Shown piece by piece: positions 28,001 through 43,000 of a DNA stretch of 64,000 nt. This DNA comes from Molanna angustata. Lineage: Eukaryota > Arthropoda > Insecta > Trichoptera > Molannidae. Both the position numbers and the translations under genes were made by a program. The notes under the pieces are model-generated. The model ran no database searches. It was not told the origin of the DNA and was given only the letters and a program-made list of their open reading frames with translations. The DNA lies in NCBI GenBank assembly GCA_963576475.1, contig OY754973.1, positions 14,872,980 through 14,936,979 on the forward strand, in the 5' to 3' direction. Every line of letters begins with the position of its first letter. Positions within the stretch are counted from its first letter, which is position 1.

Positions 28001-31000
28001 AGCATTGGGAGAACTTTACCTGCATCAAGTTTGTGGAGAGGCAACCGGCAGATCATGTCAACTATATAATATTTACTGAGAGGCAGTGTGGGTAAGTTGA
28101 GCATTTTTTTAAAATATATTAAATTTCTCTAACTGCGGCAGCGTTGAACTCATACTATGTTAATCTGCCGCGAATTCTTGAGATTTACTCTGAAATCGTT
28201 TTGTATCTTGACGATAAAAGTGTCATGAAGTTATTATGGGTAAAGGAAATATTATTGTTTCCATCAATTTTAATATTTTTCAAAATCAAATTCAACATGA
28301 CCGTTGTTTTATTTTATTTTATATTACTTCTCGGTCAACTAACAGATACTATGTCAAATATTAATCTAACACGCACCCAATAACAAGTTTCCACATTCTG
28401 GAGACTTACGATATTAATCGTCTCACAGATGCAGACTGAAAACACAATTAAAAACTGTGTCTCCACCGGGAATCGAACCCGGAACCTTTGGATCAGCAGG
28501 CAGATACCTACTGAGTCACGAAGGCCGTTGTGATATATATACGTAACCCAATTCACTTACAAGAAACTAAGAGCATCCCCCTAGAGTATGAATTTGATAT
28601 TCGTTTCCAGGTGCTGCTCCTTTGTGGGAAAGCGTGGAAACGGAGCCCAGGCGATTTCCATTGGAAAGAACTGCGATAAGTTTGGCATCGTCGTCCACGA
28701 GCTGGGACATGTGGTTGGATTCTGGCACGAGCACACCAGACCAGACAGGGACAATCACGTCCAGATCATTAGAGAAAACATTATGGCTGGTGAGAGCTTT
28801 AAACCTTTTTGTTATAGTAATCAAATTTAATTTAGAACCTTTCTAGATTGTTTCATTGTCAATACCATTTGTGAAATTTGTATGTATTGTATTTTCTTCT
28901 TCTTCTTTAGCCTCATGACTGAGGAAGGCAGCTACACTCAATCATTCGACGACCATGATGGACGATGGTATTGGTCAGATCGAATGGTTTCGATGATTGA
29001 AAATACTACAGCGGACTTAACAAAATCACTACATCGAGTGTGTGAACAACCTCTAAATCTGTTACTTAATTGTACCTACCTTAAAGATTCATTATTTAAA
29101 AAAAATTGAGATAGGTATTTAGGGCATCTATTGAAAAATATTTCCTCTTTCTGGAGTAGGTACACCTACTGTTTTATTTTGTCATTTACAATCATGTATG
29201 CGTACTTATATTTACTTACAAAATCAATATTTTATGATCTTGAGTATTACATATCTTCTTTTACATTTGTTTCAAATTTATAGTAGTTTAAACTAGATAT
29301 TGAGCAATTTAAACTACACGAATAAGCATTTTGTATAAAAAAATCCCTACAAATCAACGTTAAGGTACATCGTTTACTTTCTATGTTGAAATTTCAAACA
29401 AGTGCCAATCTTTCTGTGAAATTAAGATGCCCATGTAGCTCTTTCACTTTAAATTCAAAGAGACACTTTCCTTCAAAACTTCAATCCCCTTTCAATGTCA
29501 AGTCTGCTCTCTTTAGCGTGTTTTTTTTTGCTGTTGTTATTTTCAAAGTCTTACAAAACAATATTCCGAGAAATAATACGAAACCTAAAGAAGTTTGAAA
29601 AACAAAAGATTTCATCAACCCATTTTAACGATGTCTAAACTTTTTTGTTCAAAAATCACAGGAGTTCATAAATAATTTAATCGCGTAATCAAATAATATT
29701 TCTTGAAATTTATTGGTATTAAAGATTATTTGTTATTCTTTGATATTCTACTGTTTCTGTTCATTTTTTTTAATTTTAAGTACGTAGTTAGATAGCTTTA
29801 TAATAGTTTGATATTTTTGTGCTGGTAATACCAAATGTTTTGCAACTACCGCGGTTACGGAAAAAGCGTACTCATAGAATAAAGATATATATTCAGTAAC
29901 TCCCTAAAATGATGTCCGATGATCGATGAAGGAAAAATTCCAATTCCCATTATCAATGTATTACCTTCTATCTTTAGGATCAACGGAATTTTATAAACTG
30001 CTTCATAAGTTCATACAGAAAAATATAGTTTTTATACTGTAATCCCCCACAATGTCTAATTATTTTTCACACTCACAAGAGTTGTACTACTGACTGCATA
30101 ATATAGGTACACATCGATCAACGTCATTGGCACAAATATTCCTGTATAGGGACTGGCTGCCTTACTAAAAAAAAAACTTCCTAAAACAGTAGCAGATTTT
30201 TTTTAAAATATCAACATAAAATGTACCAATTAAACTTCAATTATTGGTAGTAATTCACCCATCCAGATACTTAACATATTACATTATTAAGCTCTGAGAA
30301 GGTCTCTATATTACTTATAAACCCTTACTGTTTCATGAGCATTGAATTTGACAAAATTAAAATTATAATGTTAATATTTTGAGTATCATTTTTATATCAA
30401 AAATTAATCTGAAGAAAAATTTGCCAACGACCATACCACGTTGAAAGCACCGGTTCTCGTCCGATCACCGAAGTTACAAGGATTTATAAAAATAAATACA
30501 TAAATAAATTATTTTACTATACATAGTTTATAAGTTCACATTTTTGTACATGATATTATACATATAAACCTCACTAGGCACTAGGTAAAATATTTTACAA
30601 AAACATATTAGGTATAATATGTATGTACCAATCTTTATTTAAAAAAAACGAATAACAAATTTCGTGATGATTAGATGAGAAATGATTAATTGTATAATTA
30701 AATTAATTTTCGTGCAGATAGAAAAATAAAATAGTAGATATATTATAAGCAAACTTATTTATCAAAACAAATTTGACTTCTCCAATGCTTTTTGATTTTT
30801 TTTTTGAAGAGCTCGTCAAATAAAAAATCAACTGTTAAAAGCATTATTATATGACATGTATATTCCGTAGTTTTTTGTAAAATACCATATTGTATTTTGT
30901 TGCTAATAAAATTCAATGATCCCCCTTCACATATTATGTAGGTACCTAAGTGAAAACTCTTGTAATGTTATATTTTCCATATATATCATACAAGGGTATG

Positions 31001-34000
31001 GATTAGAATAAAAATGGAGTACCTATTGTACCAACTTGGTAGCCTACTTTCCCATTAGATGTATTTTTTATTTTTTTTATTTTAAGAACAGTTAAACATA
31101 ATGACTGGGATCTCACTAGCCTAAAAGCTATCATTGAGTTCCCATACAAATAAGTCAAGTACCTACAAATGTTGCATTCCTAGGGTAATTTAAAGTATTA
31201 AAATTGGTTATATTTAGATATATTTACTTTCAACAGGTACCTATGTACTTATAATAGGTACATAATTTTGAATTTGTTTCGTTCAAAATACAAACAATAT
31301 ACTTACAATTTACACCCTAGGGAAATGTGAAAATATTAAGTAGATAGGTACATTGATACACAATACGCGGACTCTAAAAAATGGGCCTCTTTTCTCTTCA
31401 ATGGTGCTACAGCCCAAACGAACCTTGGCCTCCTTCAACTTCAGCCTCCAACTCCATCTCTCCTCAGCTGCTGTTCTCCTGTTGGTTTCCTTGATTTTCT
31501 TGGGTTGTCGAATGTTTAAAATAAAGGGACTTTTGGTAGATTCCGATGTTTTATTGTTTACATTTAAGAAAACATTCCTTAACAGATTGCTACGCATTGT
31601 GGGTAAAAAAAATAGAAATTCAACTTGCATATTTAAAAAAATTGACTCATTTCTCAAATTTTACCGGAAGATATAATTTGATTTTAATAATTTTACATTT
31701 TTTATACCAACTCTTTTCAGCTTGAAATTTGCTTTTTTCGTTACCTGGTAAGAGGCATATCTCGTTGCGCCGAAACATGTCTCGCTACTCCCACTGCCAA
31801 CCTCTCTGCATATTATATGGACTGAAATCGGCCCCTTCACAAGTTTTGATATTTTCCGATACATAAACGACTGATGCGCAAAATCTTTCTTCCGAGCCAC
31901 TGTAAACTGAGTGAAAATAGTGACGATGATTGCCAACTTTCGTTTGAAGACGATTCACAGAACATTGAAAAATATACACAACAACTAGCGGTCCCAACAG
32001 ACGTCCTGGACGAATGTTGGTAGGTGGTATTGAGGGGGGGGATCGAAATTTTGGGATAACATACATATGAAGATTAATTACAATCTATGCACACTAAAAG
32101 AGAGACGTACCCTATTTGACATGACAACACTACACAAAATAATCAATAGCACGTTTGACTGTCCAGCACTCGTTAGCTCAATTAACATACATGCACCACT
32201 CAGATGCCTAAGAAACAACTTGCTCTTCCTCCCGTCAACTTCAAACACAATTGCAGGATTTAGGAAACCAACCAACAGAATGTGCAATGAATACAACAAA
32301 ACCTTTCCAGACACACACATCTTTTCCAAATCATACACAGCATTCAAACAACTCCTTTATTAACACAGCAGCCCGACTGTGGAACGATCTTCCGAATTCT
32401 GTGTTTCCACATTCGTACAACCCGGGTCTTTTTAAAATCCGAATTAATAAACTCTTTTCTAGATTGCAAACCCCTCCCAACGCTACGTAGTGCGCTTCTT
32501 CGGAAGAGTAAAATGGACCCAAATCCTAATAGCTGGCGTCCCCTACGTAGACATGTAATAAAACACACGAAATAAAACAAAAAAACACGAAATAAAACAC
32601 ATTCAAAAATCATCACCACAACACGCGATGACATAATAATACACATACTCTATTGAGATATTAATCATCTGTCATAACATACTACACCATCTCTTTTATT
32701 GAATTATGGCTCCTTAATTTTAATTTTATTTTATTTTATGTATTTTTGTTTTTTTTTCTCTTTTTTATCATTATGTTAATGTATAACTCTTGTTTCTCTA
32801 TTTCTCGCCTCAATATTTATTTCTCGCCTCAATACTTATTTCTGTAAAATTATTTTCTTATCTATTTCATTTCGTTTATGTTAATTTAAATTGATTTTTT
32901 TTTTCTTCTTTACTTGTTTTGTCTTTTATTATTATTGTATTACTTTGCAAATTTTCACTTTCATATGTTTATATTGTGAATACTGTAAGGTTGCAGATAA
33001 ACTTTGAATTCTATGTTACTATTAGTTATATGCATATTTTCTGTAACTGTTTGTATTCCTAAATGAATAAATAAATAAATAAATAAATTATGAATCTCCT
33101 GTTTCACATTTTACTGTACTTATATCTGAAAAATTATACTGTTTGTACAACGCCATTTTTGACATGTTTTTTTTTATATTTTTTATTTCCACTGTTACAA
33201 TTGTTGATTCGAATTGTGAATCTAAACGATCCAGGGACCTACTCAAGCACGCACAATAAAATACATCAAAATCGGTTCAACCGTTTAGGAGTTCAGTGAC
33301 ATACACGCATACAGAAGAATTATATAATAAAGATTAAATTAATTTATGGACTCTTGAATTTATACGAATTCTGGCCGCCATTGTTGTAGTTTCTTTTTTT
33401 TAAACATAAATTATTATTTTGTAAATCTCCAGTGAGAAATTTTGAGGTACCTACCTATCTAATTTATTTAAACCGACAAAGCGTTCTTATTTAGAGTAAA
33501 TTTTACTTTAGCGAAAGTCGTTGGCTCAACCAATATTCTTTTAGCCTTAAAGTCGACGCATATATTATCCCCTTGTAAACATTTTTAGCGAAGCTATATT
33601 ACTCTTAGCACAGAATGCCCTTATACCTACTAAAATTTTCCGTTCGGTATCTTCGCTTAACCAAAAATGAACATTAAAATATTCATAGCCTCATAAATTC
33701 GTTTTGTAATAAGGTTTCTTTAAAATAAAATAATAATAGGTATATTTTTTATAAAAAAAATCCCCTAACTTTTTTCATTAAAGGTGAATTTATTTATATG
33801 CATGTAGGTACATATTTACAGTGTTATTTTTTTCTTTATTAAAAACATATTTTAAAATATTCGAAAATATCGTTTTTTTCTTCATAACAGAATACCTACT
33901 ATCGGTATGTTTTTATGAGAGAGGCAAGTCCTGGGTTTGAAGTTTAATAAAGGTTGCCAAGATATCAGAGTAATCAATCAAAAAATAATTTGACTATTTT

Positions 34001-37000
34001 TGTCCAACTTAGATGGTGATAGAATAGGATCTAAATGACAGAAAAAGATCTATAATAATATTCCTTGATAGAAAAAATCTGCAGAAGAAGAAAAAAGATA
34101 GAATAGAATTTATGCCTTACTCAAAGGAGTTAAGTACTATTTAAGCTATGGTCAAAGAAGTTAAATACTATTTTATCTGTGGTCAAAGGAGTTATGTACT
34201 ATTTAAGCTATGGTCAAAGAAGTTAAATACTATTTTATCTGTGGTCAAAGGAGTTATGTACTATTTTATCTGTGGTCAAAGAAGTTATGTACTATTTTAC
34301 CTGTGGTTAAAGGAGTTAAGTATTATTATACCTATGGTAAAAGGAGTTAAGTACTATTTTATCTGTGGTCAAAGGAGTTATGTACTATTTTATCTGTGGT
34401 CAAAGGATTTATGTACCTACTATTTTACCTGTGGTCAAAGGAGTTAAGTACCTATTATTTTACCTGTGGTCAAAGGAGTTAAGTACCTAAGGTACTATTT
34501 TATCTGTGGTCAAAGGGGTTATGTACTTTTTTACCTGTGGTCAAAGGAGTTATGTACTATTTTACCTGTAGTTAAAGGAGTTAAGTATTATTTTACCTGT
34601 GGTCCAAGGAGTTATGTAGATACTAATTTATCTGTGGTTTATGGTAATAGACCACATTTGCAATAGACTCCTATTCTTTCTTCTCCTATGGTGTTTACAC
34701 AAAATCGACCTTCTGTTTAGAATTTGTTGAAAATAAATGTTTAAAATAGCTAAGTCTATCATTATTATTATCCACCACTATAGTAGAAAAAGTAAAAATC
34801 TCAAAATATCAATAAAATTTTTGTGTTATTTTTTTAAAGGTCAAGAATATAATTTCAATAAGCTCACTGAAGAAGAGGTGAATTCGTTAGGTCAAGGATA
34901 TGACTATGACAGCATCATGCACTATGCAAGGAACACATTCTCCAAAGGAACATATCTGGACACCATCTTGCCACTGGAAGTCAGAGGAAAGAAGAAGCCA
35001 GAGATAGGACAGAGAGTCAGGCTAAGTGCTAGTGATATAGCACAGACTAATTTGTTGTACAATTGCTATCGTAAGTGTGCATTTTTTTGTATTTTATATT
35101 GATATCTTAAATTATAAAATAATAAATTTTTGATATTTATGGTTTATTTTTTGTAAGATTTGTTTTAAAAAAAAGTATTATATTTTTGGATCAAGTGCAT
35201 ATAGATCCTCATACATTCCCTAAAACAGCAAATGCTGAACAAAATTCGGCATGGCAGAATTTGAACCCACACCAACTGGATTGCTAGTCTAGCGCACTGC
35301 CGCTCTGTCAAGTACCCATCTGATAACAATTTTTAAAAATAAAATAAAAAAACACAAAAGAAAACATGTTACTAATAAGTTTTGAAAATAGAGACCTGAG
35401 GAGAATACTGGGAACCATATGGTTTGATTTTATCACCAATGAGGAATTCAGAAAATGCACACATTATCCACTCATTACCAAAGTAGTTGAACTGGCTCGG
35501 ACATATTCTACATAGTATGTCCATTAACAGGAAAATTTGTTTGTGATGTAAATATAAGTCATAGTAGGCTTGCACTGACTATCCAGAGAATGTACGCAAA
35601 AGAGCTGCGTTCTCTCTAAAATGTAATTCCCATCTACATAATATAATACCTTTTTGGAAAAACTTCTGATATTACAATAAATTACAAAAATGTAATGAAA
35701 ATTATATTTTTAGTTTATTGACTGATTGTTTAAATTTACATGCAGGTATTGAGTTTTTAATGATAGTAAAAACAACACTTCTTTGCATCCTGCGCAAGTG
35801 GCGAGTTTATTTCTTGAAACTAACCAGTTATTCTAGCCCAGAGAACCAATATTCCCATGAGAAATGAATTTAAATAAATTTCTCCTCTGTTGTGGATCGA
35901 TTCCAGGATGCCCGTACAGAAGCCAAATGGCTTACACAATAAAGTTTTTAAAAATAATTTCTGATTCATTGAGGGAAACATCAAATTTAATCTTTAATTA
36001 CACTTCATATTCTGGGGGAAAAATAAACCACAATTGCCGTTAATATGTTTGTTAATTCATTTAAGTACAAATTCTTATAATTTCAGAATGTGGAAGAACT
36101 CTTCAAGACAATTCAGGTACATTTGGATCACCTCCATATTCTGCAACAGGAACTGAAGCTCACAATTGTGAGTGGAGAATCACAGCCAATCATGGAGAGA
36201 GAATAATGCTTAATGTCACAGGTTACAATTTTTTACATTATCAAAATGTTTTATTTATTCAATGGTTATATAACTTTCCCTGTGATATTTGCAATCATCA
36301 TAGCAACTTTAAAGTAAAGCATATTATACAACTTCCCTTTAAAGTTCAGTCTGAAGCTTGGATCTTACATCACATCAGATATTGAATACTTTTATACTTA
36401 GTTGATTTTTTCCTTGTCGGTAGTACAAACCAATTTCTCAATAGATGGCGTTACAAAAAAAGTTTCTTCGTCACTTCATAGATGGCGATAGTGTTTCAGC
36501 TTATTATTAAGTGAAATGATTTTAATTTATAGACAGATAGGGAACTCAATAAAGAGGCATTATTTGTGCACGTATACCAGCTGCTGACAGGTCGTAATCC
36601 CTGTATGTGCCTTAATTTCTCCTGTAATATTTCAACTTCATCTCTATTGACATCTTAAAATTTTGTCATAAAACATCTTCGATACCATATTTAACCATCT
36701 AAAGCAGGGGCTCCCAACCTTTTTGTACTCTAGAGCACATTCTAAAATTTCGGTAGGGTGGCGGGCACCGCCTTTTTATAATCGACAAACTCCTTCTCAT
36801 TTTCCCATAATACATTTTTTTTATATTCATAATTTATTAATAAATAATAAACAAAAATGTTTAAAAATAATAAAATTAGCATTCAAATTGCATTCCTACA
36901 CACCGAGAAATGTATTTAAGTACAAAACGTAAACAAAAAACACAAATACAAAGAAGAAAACTCAAAAAAAATCATAACTCTAACAAATAAATAAAATAAA

Positions 37001-40000
37001 AATAATTAACATTTTTAATTAATGTTTATGAAAAAAAATTGTCTCTGTCGAATAGTGGCGGGCACATACGAAACGTTCCGTGGGCGCCATGGTGCCCGCA
37101 GGCACGGGGTTGAGAACTTTTCATCTAAAGCAATATTTTGGATCTAAGAAAATATTTAAAAATTCTAATTGATTATTAATTATACATCAAACTAAAGTGT
37201 GTAAGTGTTACCAATCAGGATTTCATTGCGATATGGATAATGGATACCTATATATAAATTTAAATATGACATTGTTACAATTTACATTGTAATTTACAGT
37301 ATATTATGGCATTTACTTATATCTTCATGAAAACTTAAGTATTGTATTTTTTTAGTTTCCACTATCATCATCATCATCATCATCAGCCTGTGTTTGCCCA
37401 CTGAAGGACATAGGCCTCCCCTCTCCTTCTCCACTCCTCCCGTTCCTGTGCGATTCCCATCCACTGTGGTCCAACAAATCTTTTTATGTCGTCCATCCAT
37501 TTATTAGGTGGTCGCCCTTGTGGTCTCTTGTCGCCTCTCGGTCTCCACTCCACCAGTCTTTTAGTCCATCTATTATCGGTCATTCTTGATAGGTGTCCTG
37601 CCCATCTCCACTTCTGCATGGCTATTCTTTCAACCACATCGGACAGTTTGGTCTGACTGCGTATCCAGTCATTCCTCTTCCTGTCTTCTAGTTTTATTGC
37701 CAACATTATTCTTTCCATTTTCCTTTGTGCTACACGCAGCTTGTTGGCAGACAATTTGGTTAAAGTGGTTGTTTCCATGCCATAAGTGAATACTGGCAGA
37801 ATGCACTGCTCAAACACCCTTGACTTCAGGGAATTTGGTATGGGGCTACGAAAGGTGTTATCGAGTTTCCCAAAGGCCGCCCATGCGAGACTTATTCTTC
37901 TCTCAATTTCTATGGTTTGATTGTCTCTGCCTAGGGTCATCTTATGTCCAAGGTATATATAGTGATCAACCTCTTCCACTGGAAGGCAATAATTGCTTGT
38001 GTTTAAGTTTGTCATTATTTTCGTTTTCTTGACATTCATTTTTAAACCAACTGAAGCAGATATACCTTCCAGTTGGCTGATCATTTCCACCATTTCATCG
38101 ACATCCTCTGAGATAAACACAATATCATCGGCGAATCGCAAATTGTTTAATCACTCTCCGTCGATAGTTATTCCTTTATTTTCCCAGTTTAATTTTTTAA
38201 AAACCTTTTCGAGAGCAAGGCTGAAGAGTTTGGGAGAGATGGTATCGCCTTGTCTTATACCTCTGTTTATATAGATTTTTTTCCGTGTTTTCATGTAAGC
38301 GGATGACTGATGTTGCGTTTTTATAAATGTTATTCAGCAGCGTGATATACATATAAATAATCGACTATACATATGAATAATTGATTTAATGTAATATTGA
38401 TTTCTTCACATCCAGGCATGGATATCCATAAGTCAGATAATTGTCAAACCGACTACTTAGAAGTTCGAGACGGCTATTGGATGCGGTCACCGGTACTTGG
38501 AAGATTCTGTGGTCTTGGCAGAGGAACAGTACCAGTTCTGTTATCTTCTGGACCTCGGCTTCTTGTACACTTCATCACTACAAGTAGACGACAACCACAC
38601 AAAGGTTTTACTGCTCATTATGAAGGTAATATTATTTTGAAAACATTTTTGAATTTAGTAAACATGTTTGTGATTTTTTTTCTTTCTCACATTGCCTTCT
38701 TCAGTGTTCATTTCTCATTTTTGTGCATAGTACTTTGTGTTAAAAAATATTTATAATCCATTTGAATGAAATTTTGTTAATAAAATAAATTGAGATTTGT
38801 TTCCTACACTCAGTCGGACAAGAAAAGATTTCCATGCTTTTAATATTCTCTTAAGTTAAATTTGTTTACAGCTGTATGTGGTGGGGAACTAGAATTAGAT
38901 GGTGGAGGTCACTTAGAATCACCTAATTATCCTGATGACTATCAACCAAACAAGGAATGTGTTTGGAAACTTACAGTACCACAAGATTATCAGGTATTAT
39001 TATGACGTATTTTTATCTAAGACATCAGTTTAGAATTAATGAAGCACTCTGAAATATACATACATACATATCATCACGCCATGTCTCTTACAGGGTAGGC
39101 AGAGAGAACCGAACGCCACTTACTTCTATCTTGACATACATTCATCACCTCGACAACATTCATACATCGTCTTATACATGTTCGTCTGTTGTTCATGCTC
39201 CAAACATTTCCGTCTTTCAAAATACCGTTCACATGGACGTGCCATCCCTTCCTTGGGCGGCCCTGACCTCTCATTCCATTCCTGTCTGCAATGTATATTT
39301 TCTTCGTCAGGCGTTACTCATTCATTGTCCCCATGTGGCCAAACCATACCATACTCTGAAATATTCTTTAGTATTTTTTATTTTATTTTTATTTTTATAC
39401 CAATATACTTAAATTGATAGACATCAGACCACAAGAATTGTGGAAAAAACCTGTGCCGGGACTAATGCATCTCGAAACAGTGACACTGTGAATTTGAATG
39501 CCCGCATCAATCGTACATTAAAAAGTGCATCTATATAATATTACAAATCAAATCATATAGAAATATACAAAAAAAAACACAAAATACAAATAACAAATTA
39601 AAAATACTTAAAGCAAAAGATAATTATTGGTATGAAAGCTATGAGTTAACACCCTCCTCTGCATAGTGCCTGCCTGATACTAATTGCCATTCCTTTATTT
39701 TAGTTTTATAAGAATGCCTATTTTCCGTTTCTTTAATTTTTCAATCAATTGTATGTTCTAGGAGCAATGACTCCAAAACGTCTTTGTCCAAACGAGATTT
39801 TAATTGGAGGCACAGAGAAGTTAATATTATTATTGGTGAAATACTTGGGAATATTCTTTAGTAATCGATGAAACACTCAAGAATATTCTTGAGTATATCT
39901 TAATAAGGCAAAGTGTACCTACGTTTACTTGACTACCAATTTGGCCTGTTTGTAATTACATACTTTATTCCTGATCACTGCTCATCATAAGCCTCCCCCA

Positions 40001-43000
40001 TATCTCTCCAGGGGGGCAAGTCTGGTCAGTGAAATCAAAACCCTCATGATTACCGATATTGTGGATATAATTATCTTAAAGAGTTGTATAATATCTTAAT
40101 ATATTAAAGAACTCCATATGATAATTATATCCATGATATAGGTAATCATGAGGGTTTTGATTTCATTGTTTGACGGGACTTGCCCCCCAGATCTATCTTG
40201 GTATTCCTTTTGCATCTATTCACCAGGAATTCCTTTATGTCATAAGATCATCCTGTGGGTGGTCTCCATCTCATTATTTTATTACTAAGACAAAAACTTG
40301 TTTTAGAAATTTAAGTTTCTAAATACTTTATTTCAGGTGGCACTAAAGTTTCAGTCTTTTGAAGTAGAAAACCACGACAACTGCGTTTATGATTTTGTTG
40401 AAGTGAGAGATGGACACAGTCCTGATAGTCCATTGGTTGGTGTCTTTTGTGGATACAAAATACCCCCTGATATTCGGTAATCAAAATTATTGGAATATTT
40501 TATATTTAAAAGACAAACTTTGATTTTTCATGCAATATATGAAATTATTTAAAATTTATATTAGGTATTTGTATATTCATTTCTAGATCAACATCTGACA
40601 AGCTTTTGGTGAAATTTGTGTCCGATGGTTCAGTACAAAAGACTGGATTTTCTGCAACATTTATGAAGGAGTATGATGAATGTGCTCTTTTACAACATGG
40701 ATGTCAACATGAGTGCATTAATACATTAGGAGGATATGAGTGTTCTTGTAATATTGGATATGAATTGCATTCAGATGGAAAAAGTTGCGAAGGTATGTAG
40801 GTATTGAAATAAGCTTATTGTACTTTTTTTAAAGAAAGAATATGTAACAAGTACCTACATATACATCCTCATACATTCCTTAAAGTAAACATAAATCCTT
40901 ATGTGATAGGTAAACGAAATCAACCCAGACAGGATTTAAGCTCACAAACACTACTAACCCAACACACCAACAGCTCTGCCACCACCAATCTAAAAATCTT
41001 ACAAGATATTTTTAAATTAGTCTTTTTTTCAAGGAATAAAAAATTTCACCAATTGGGTTTTTTTAGGAAAAAATGTATATATGTTGCATAAGTTTTTTTT
41101 TATGTAGATGCATAAAATCCAAGATTGACAGCATTCCCATGTACAAGATTGTCATTAGAATTATGAGAATGCTGCCAACGTTGAGGTCATAAAAATGATG
41201 ATTATTGACCCAAAAAAGCAATGTAAAGTAGATGACAACTAGCGTTGCCAGGTATCCTGATTTGTGCGGGACGTCCCGATTTCCAGGAGTCCATGGACAC
41301 GTCCCGATTTACACATGATCGGGACGCCAAATTTCCCGATTTTGGGTGATTCAGACAAAATATTATAAATTCCGTGTTCTCGCGGTTATGGATGCAATTT
41401 ATGAAGAAATTTCTAACATCAAAGAAATGATGAAGGAAGTTGTGAAAAACAAAGTCGTAACACCTGTACAGAAATGGCATAATTTATTTGAAATTCAAGA
41501 TCTACCCAATCTGCAAAAAAATTTTTTTTCATGGCATCATTACCGGTTTCAAATGCTGCAACAGGAAGAATTTTTTCTCAAGCAAATATTGTTTGGTCCG
41601 ACAGACGAAACCGATTATCTCTCGAGCATGTAAAAGCAGAGATACAAATAAAGACCAACTTCAAAATGTCATGTAGTGAATTTTATAAAAAAAATGTTGG
41701 TTTTCAATACTTTTTTTTAGATGTCCCGAATCGATAACCAATATCAAGTGACAACCTGTAATGACAATCTTTTTCAGTCAACCTTCTTTTAATTAATATT
41801 TAAATTTTCATATTCATCATAAATTTTTTTTTTTTTACCACACAAGTGATACCTAAAATTCAGTTTCGAGCAATCTAGTCTATATACCTTATAGTGACTA
41901 TTTTACTTTCTAAAGTGACCAGATGCAGCATGAGGAGAATTTCACAAGACAAACTATATTACTTTTACAGATGCTTGTGGTGGAGTATTTGATGACAGCA
42001 ATGGCACAATCACGAGTCCATCCTTCCCTAACCTGTACCCAGCTGGAAAGAGTTGCATGTGGGAGATCATTGCCCCTCCGCAGAGCCGTATAATGCTTAA
42101 CTTTACACACTTTGATCTCGAGGGAAACAATATCTACCAACAGGTAAGGTACGACACTTTTTGTTATATTATTAATTTGTATTCATCCAAACTCACTTTA
42201 ATTACAGAGAACCATTTTGTTTTTTAACTATCTCGATTAATAGTAGAAACATAATTTAGATACAATTCACCTGTGATGATGGGAGAGGTTTACTCCTGAA
42301 ACTAATTGTGTAAAGTTCATCTCAACAAATGGTTTATAGCATAGAATTTGCACCATTATTACTGTTAGAATTTCGCAATCTTGTACCCCACTCCATTGGG
42401 AATGTTTCAGAGCTTGTAGCTCTATTCATCATTTGTATGTTGAACATTAACATTAACAGAATTTCGCAGTCTCCTACCCCACTACATTGGAGCGTCTGCT
42501 CATCAGATGAAACATGGAATTACTATCAAGCATATTTCATGCCTCTACCCCTAAGAGTTTACTGTCATGACTGTAATCATAGACTACCTCATTCCAAAAA
42601 AAGATCAAATTAAAGAAAAACCATGGTGTTTAGCCATCGTAGGTGCCAACCATTCATAAGTTGATTTTGATTATCATCTATTGTTTATGTGTTTAGTAAA
42701 AATGTGCTTTCATGATACCTAAAATTAAAAAAAATACATTTAATTGCTATCCAAGGTTTGTTGTGTACAATTTTTTTTTTTTCAATATTATAGGAATGTG
42801 ATTATGACAGCCTTACTGTACACAGCAAATTGGGAGCTGAGATATTGAGAAGACACGGAGTTTACTGTGGATCTAGAATACCTCCTCCTGTAGTCAGTGA
42901 GGGAAATGCTTTAAGACTTATATTTACTTCTGATAACAGTGTTCAAAGGTCTGGTTTCTCTGCTATATACTATACAGGTAAATATATCATTTTAAATGAA

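Larger units (their letters stand above)
28790..34839 (+). other. tok: Largest tolkin intron (6.05 kb)
   Basis: Splits the astacin domain between the zinc site and the Met-turn. It holds a 5S rRNA-derived fragment (30423-30476), a 5'-truncated LINE (32075-33090) and a 31-bp minisatellite (34121-34637). The rest (28800-30400, 30480-31300) is AT-rich with no feature I can name; 31370-31510 has a CT-rich patch that looks like repeat debris. Confidence 0.7.
35071..36086 (+). other. tok: tolkin intron with SINE pair and LINE relic
   Basis: Family C SINE remnant at 35175-35320, possible LINE tail remnant at 35385-35530 (plus strand [20 protein letters not shown]), family B SINE at 35771-35940. Confidence 0.6.
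38994..40336 (+). other. tok: tolkin intron inside CUB2
   Basis: Contains an RTE tail relic on the minus strand (39068-39300) and a palindromic MITE (40011-40188). The remainder is AT-rich and unremarkable. Confidence 0.7.

Noticed and set aside
28882..29109. Possible extra tolkin exon after a cttctttag acceptor-like site
   Set aside because: Skipping it keeps phase and gives the expected astacin sequence between the zinc site and Met-turn; its peptide has no astacin match.
34148..34666. Two frames with repeated [10 protein letters not shown] motifs
   Set aside because: By-product of the 31-bp minisatellite.
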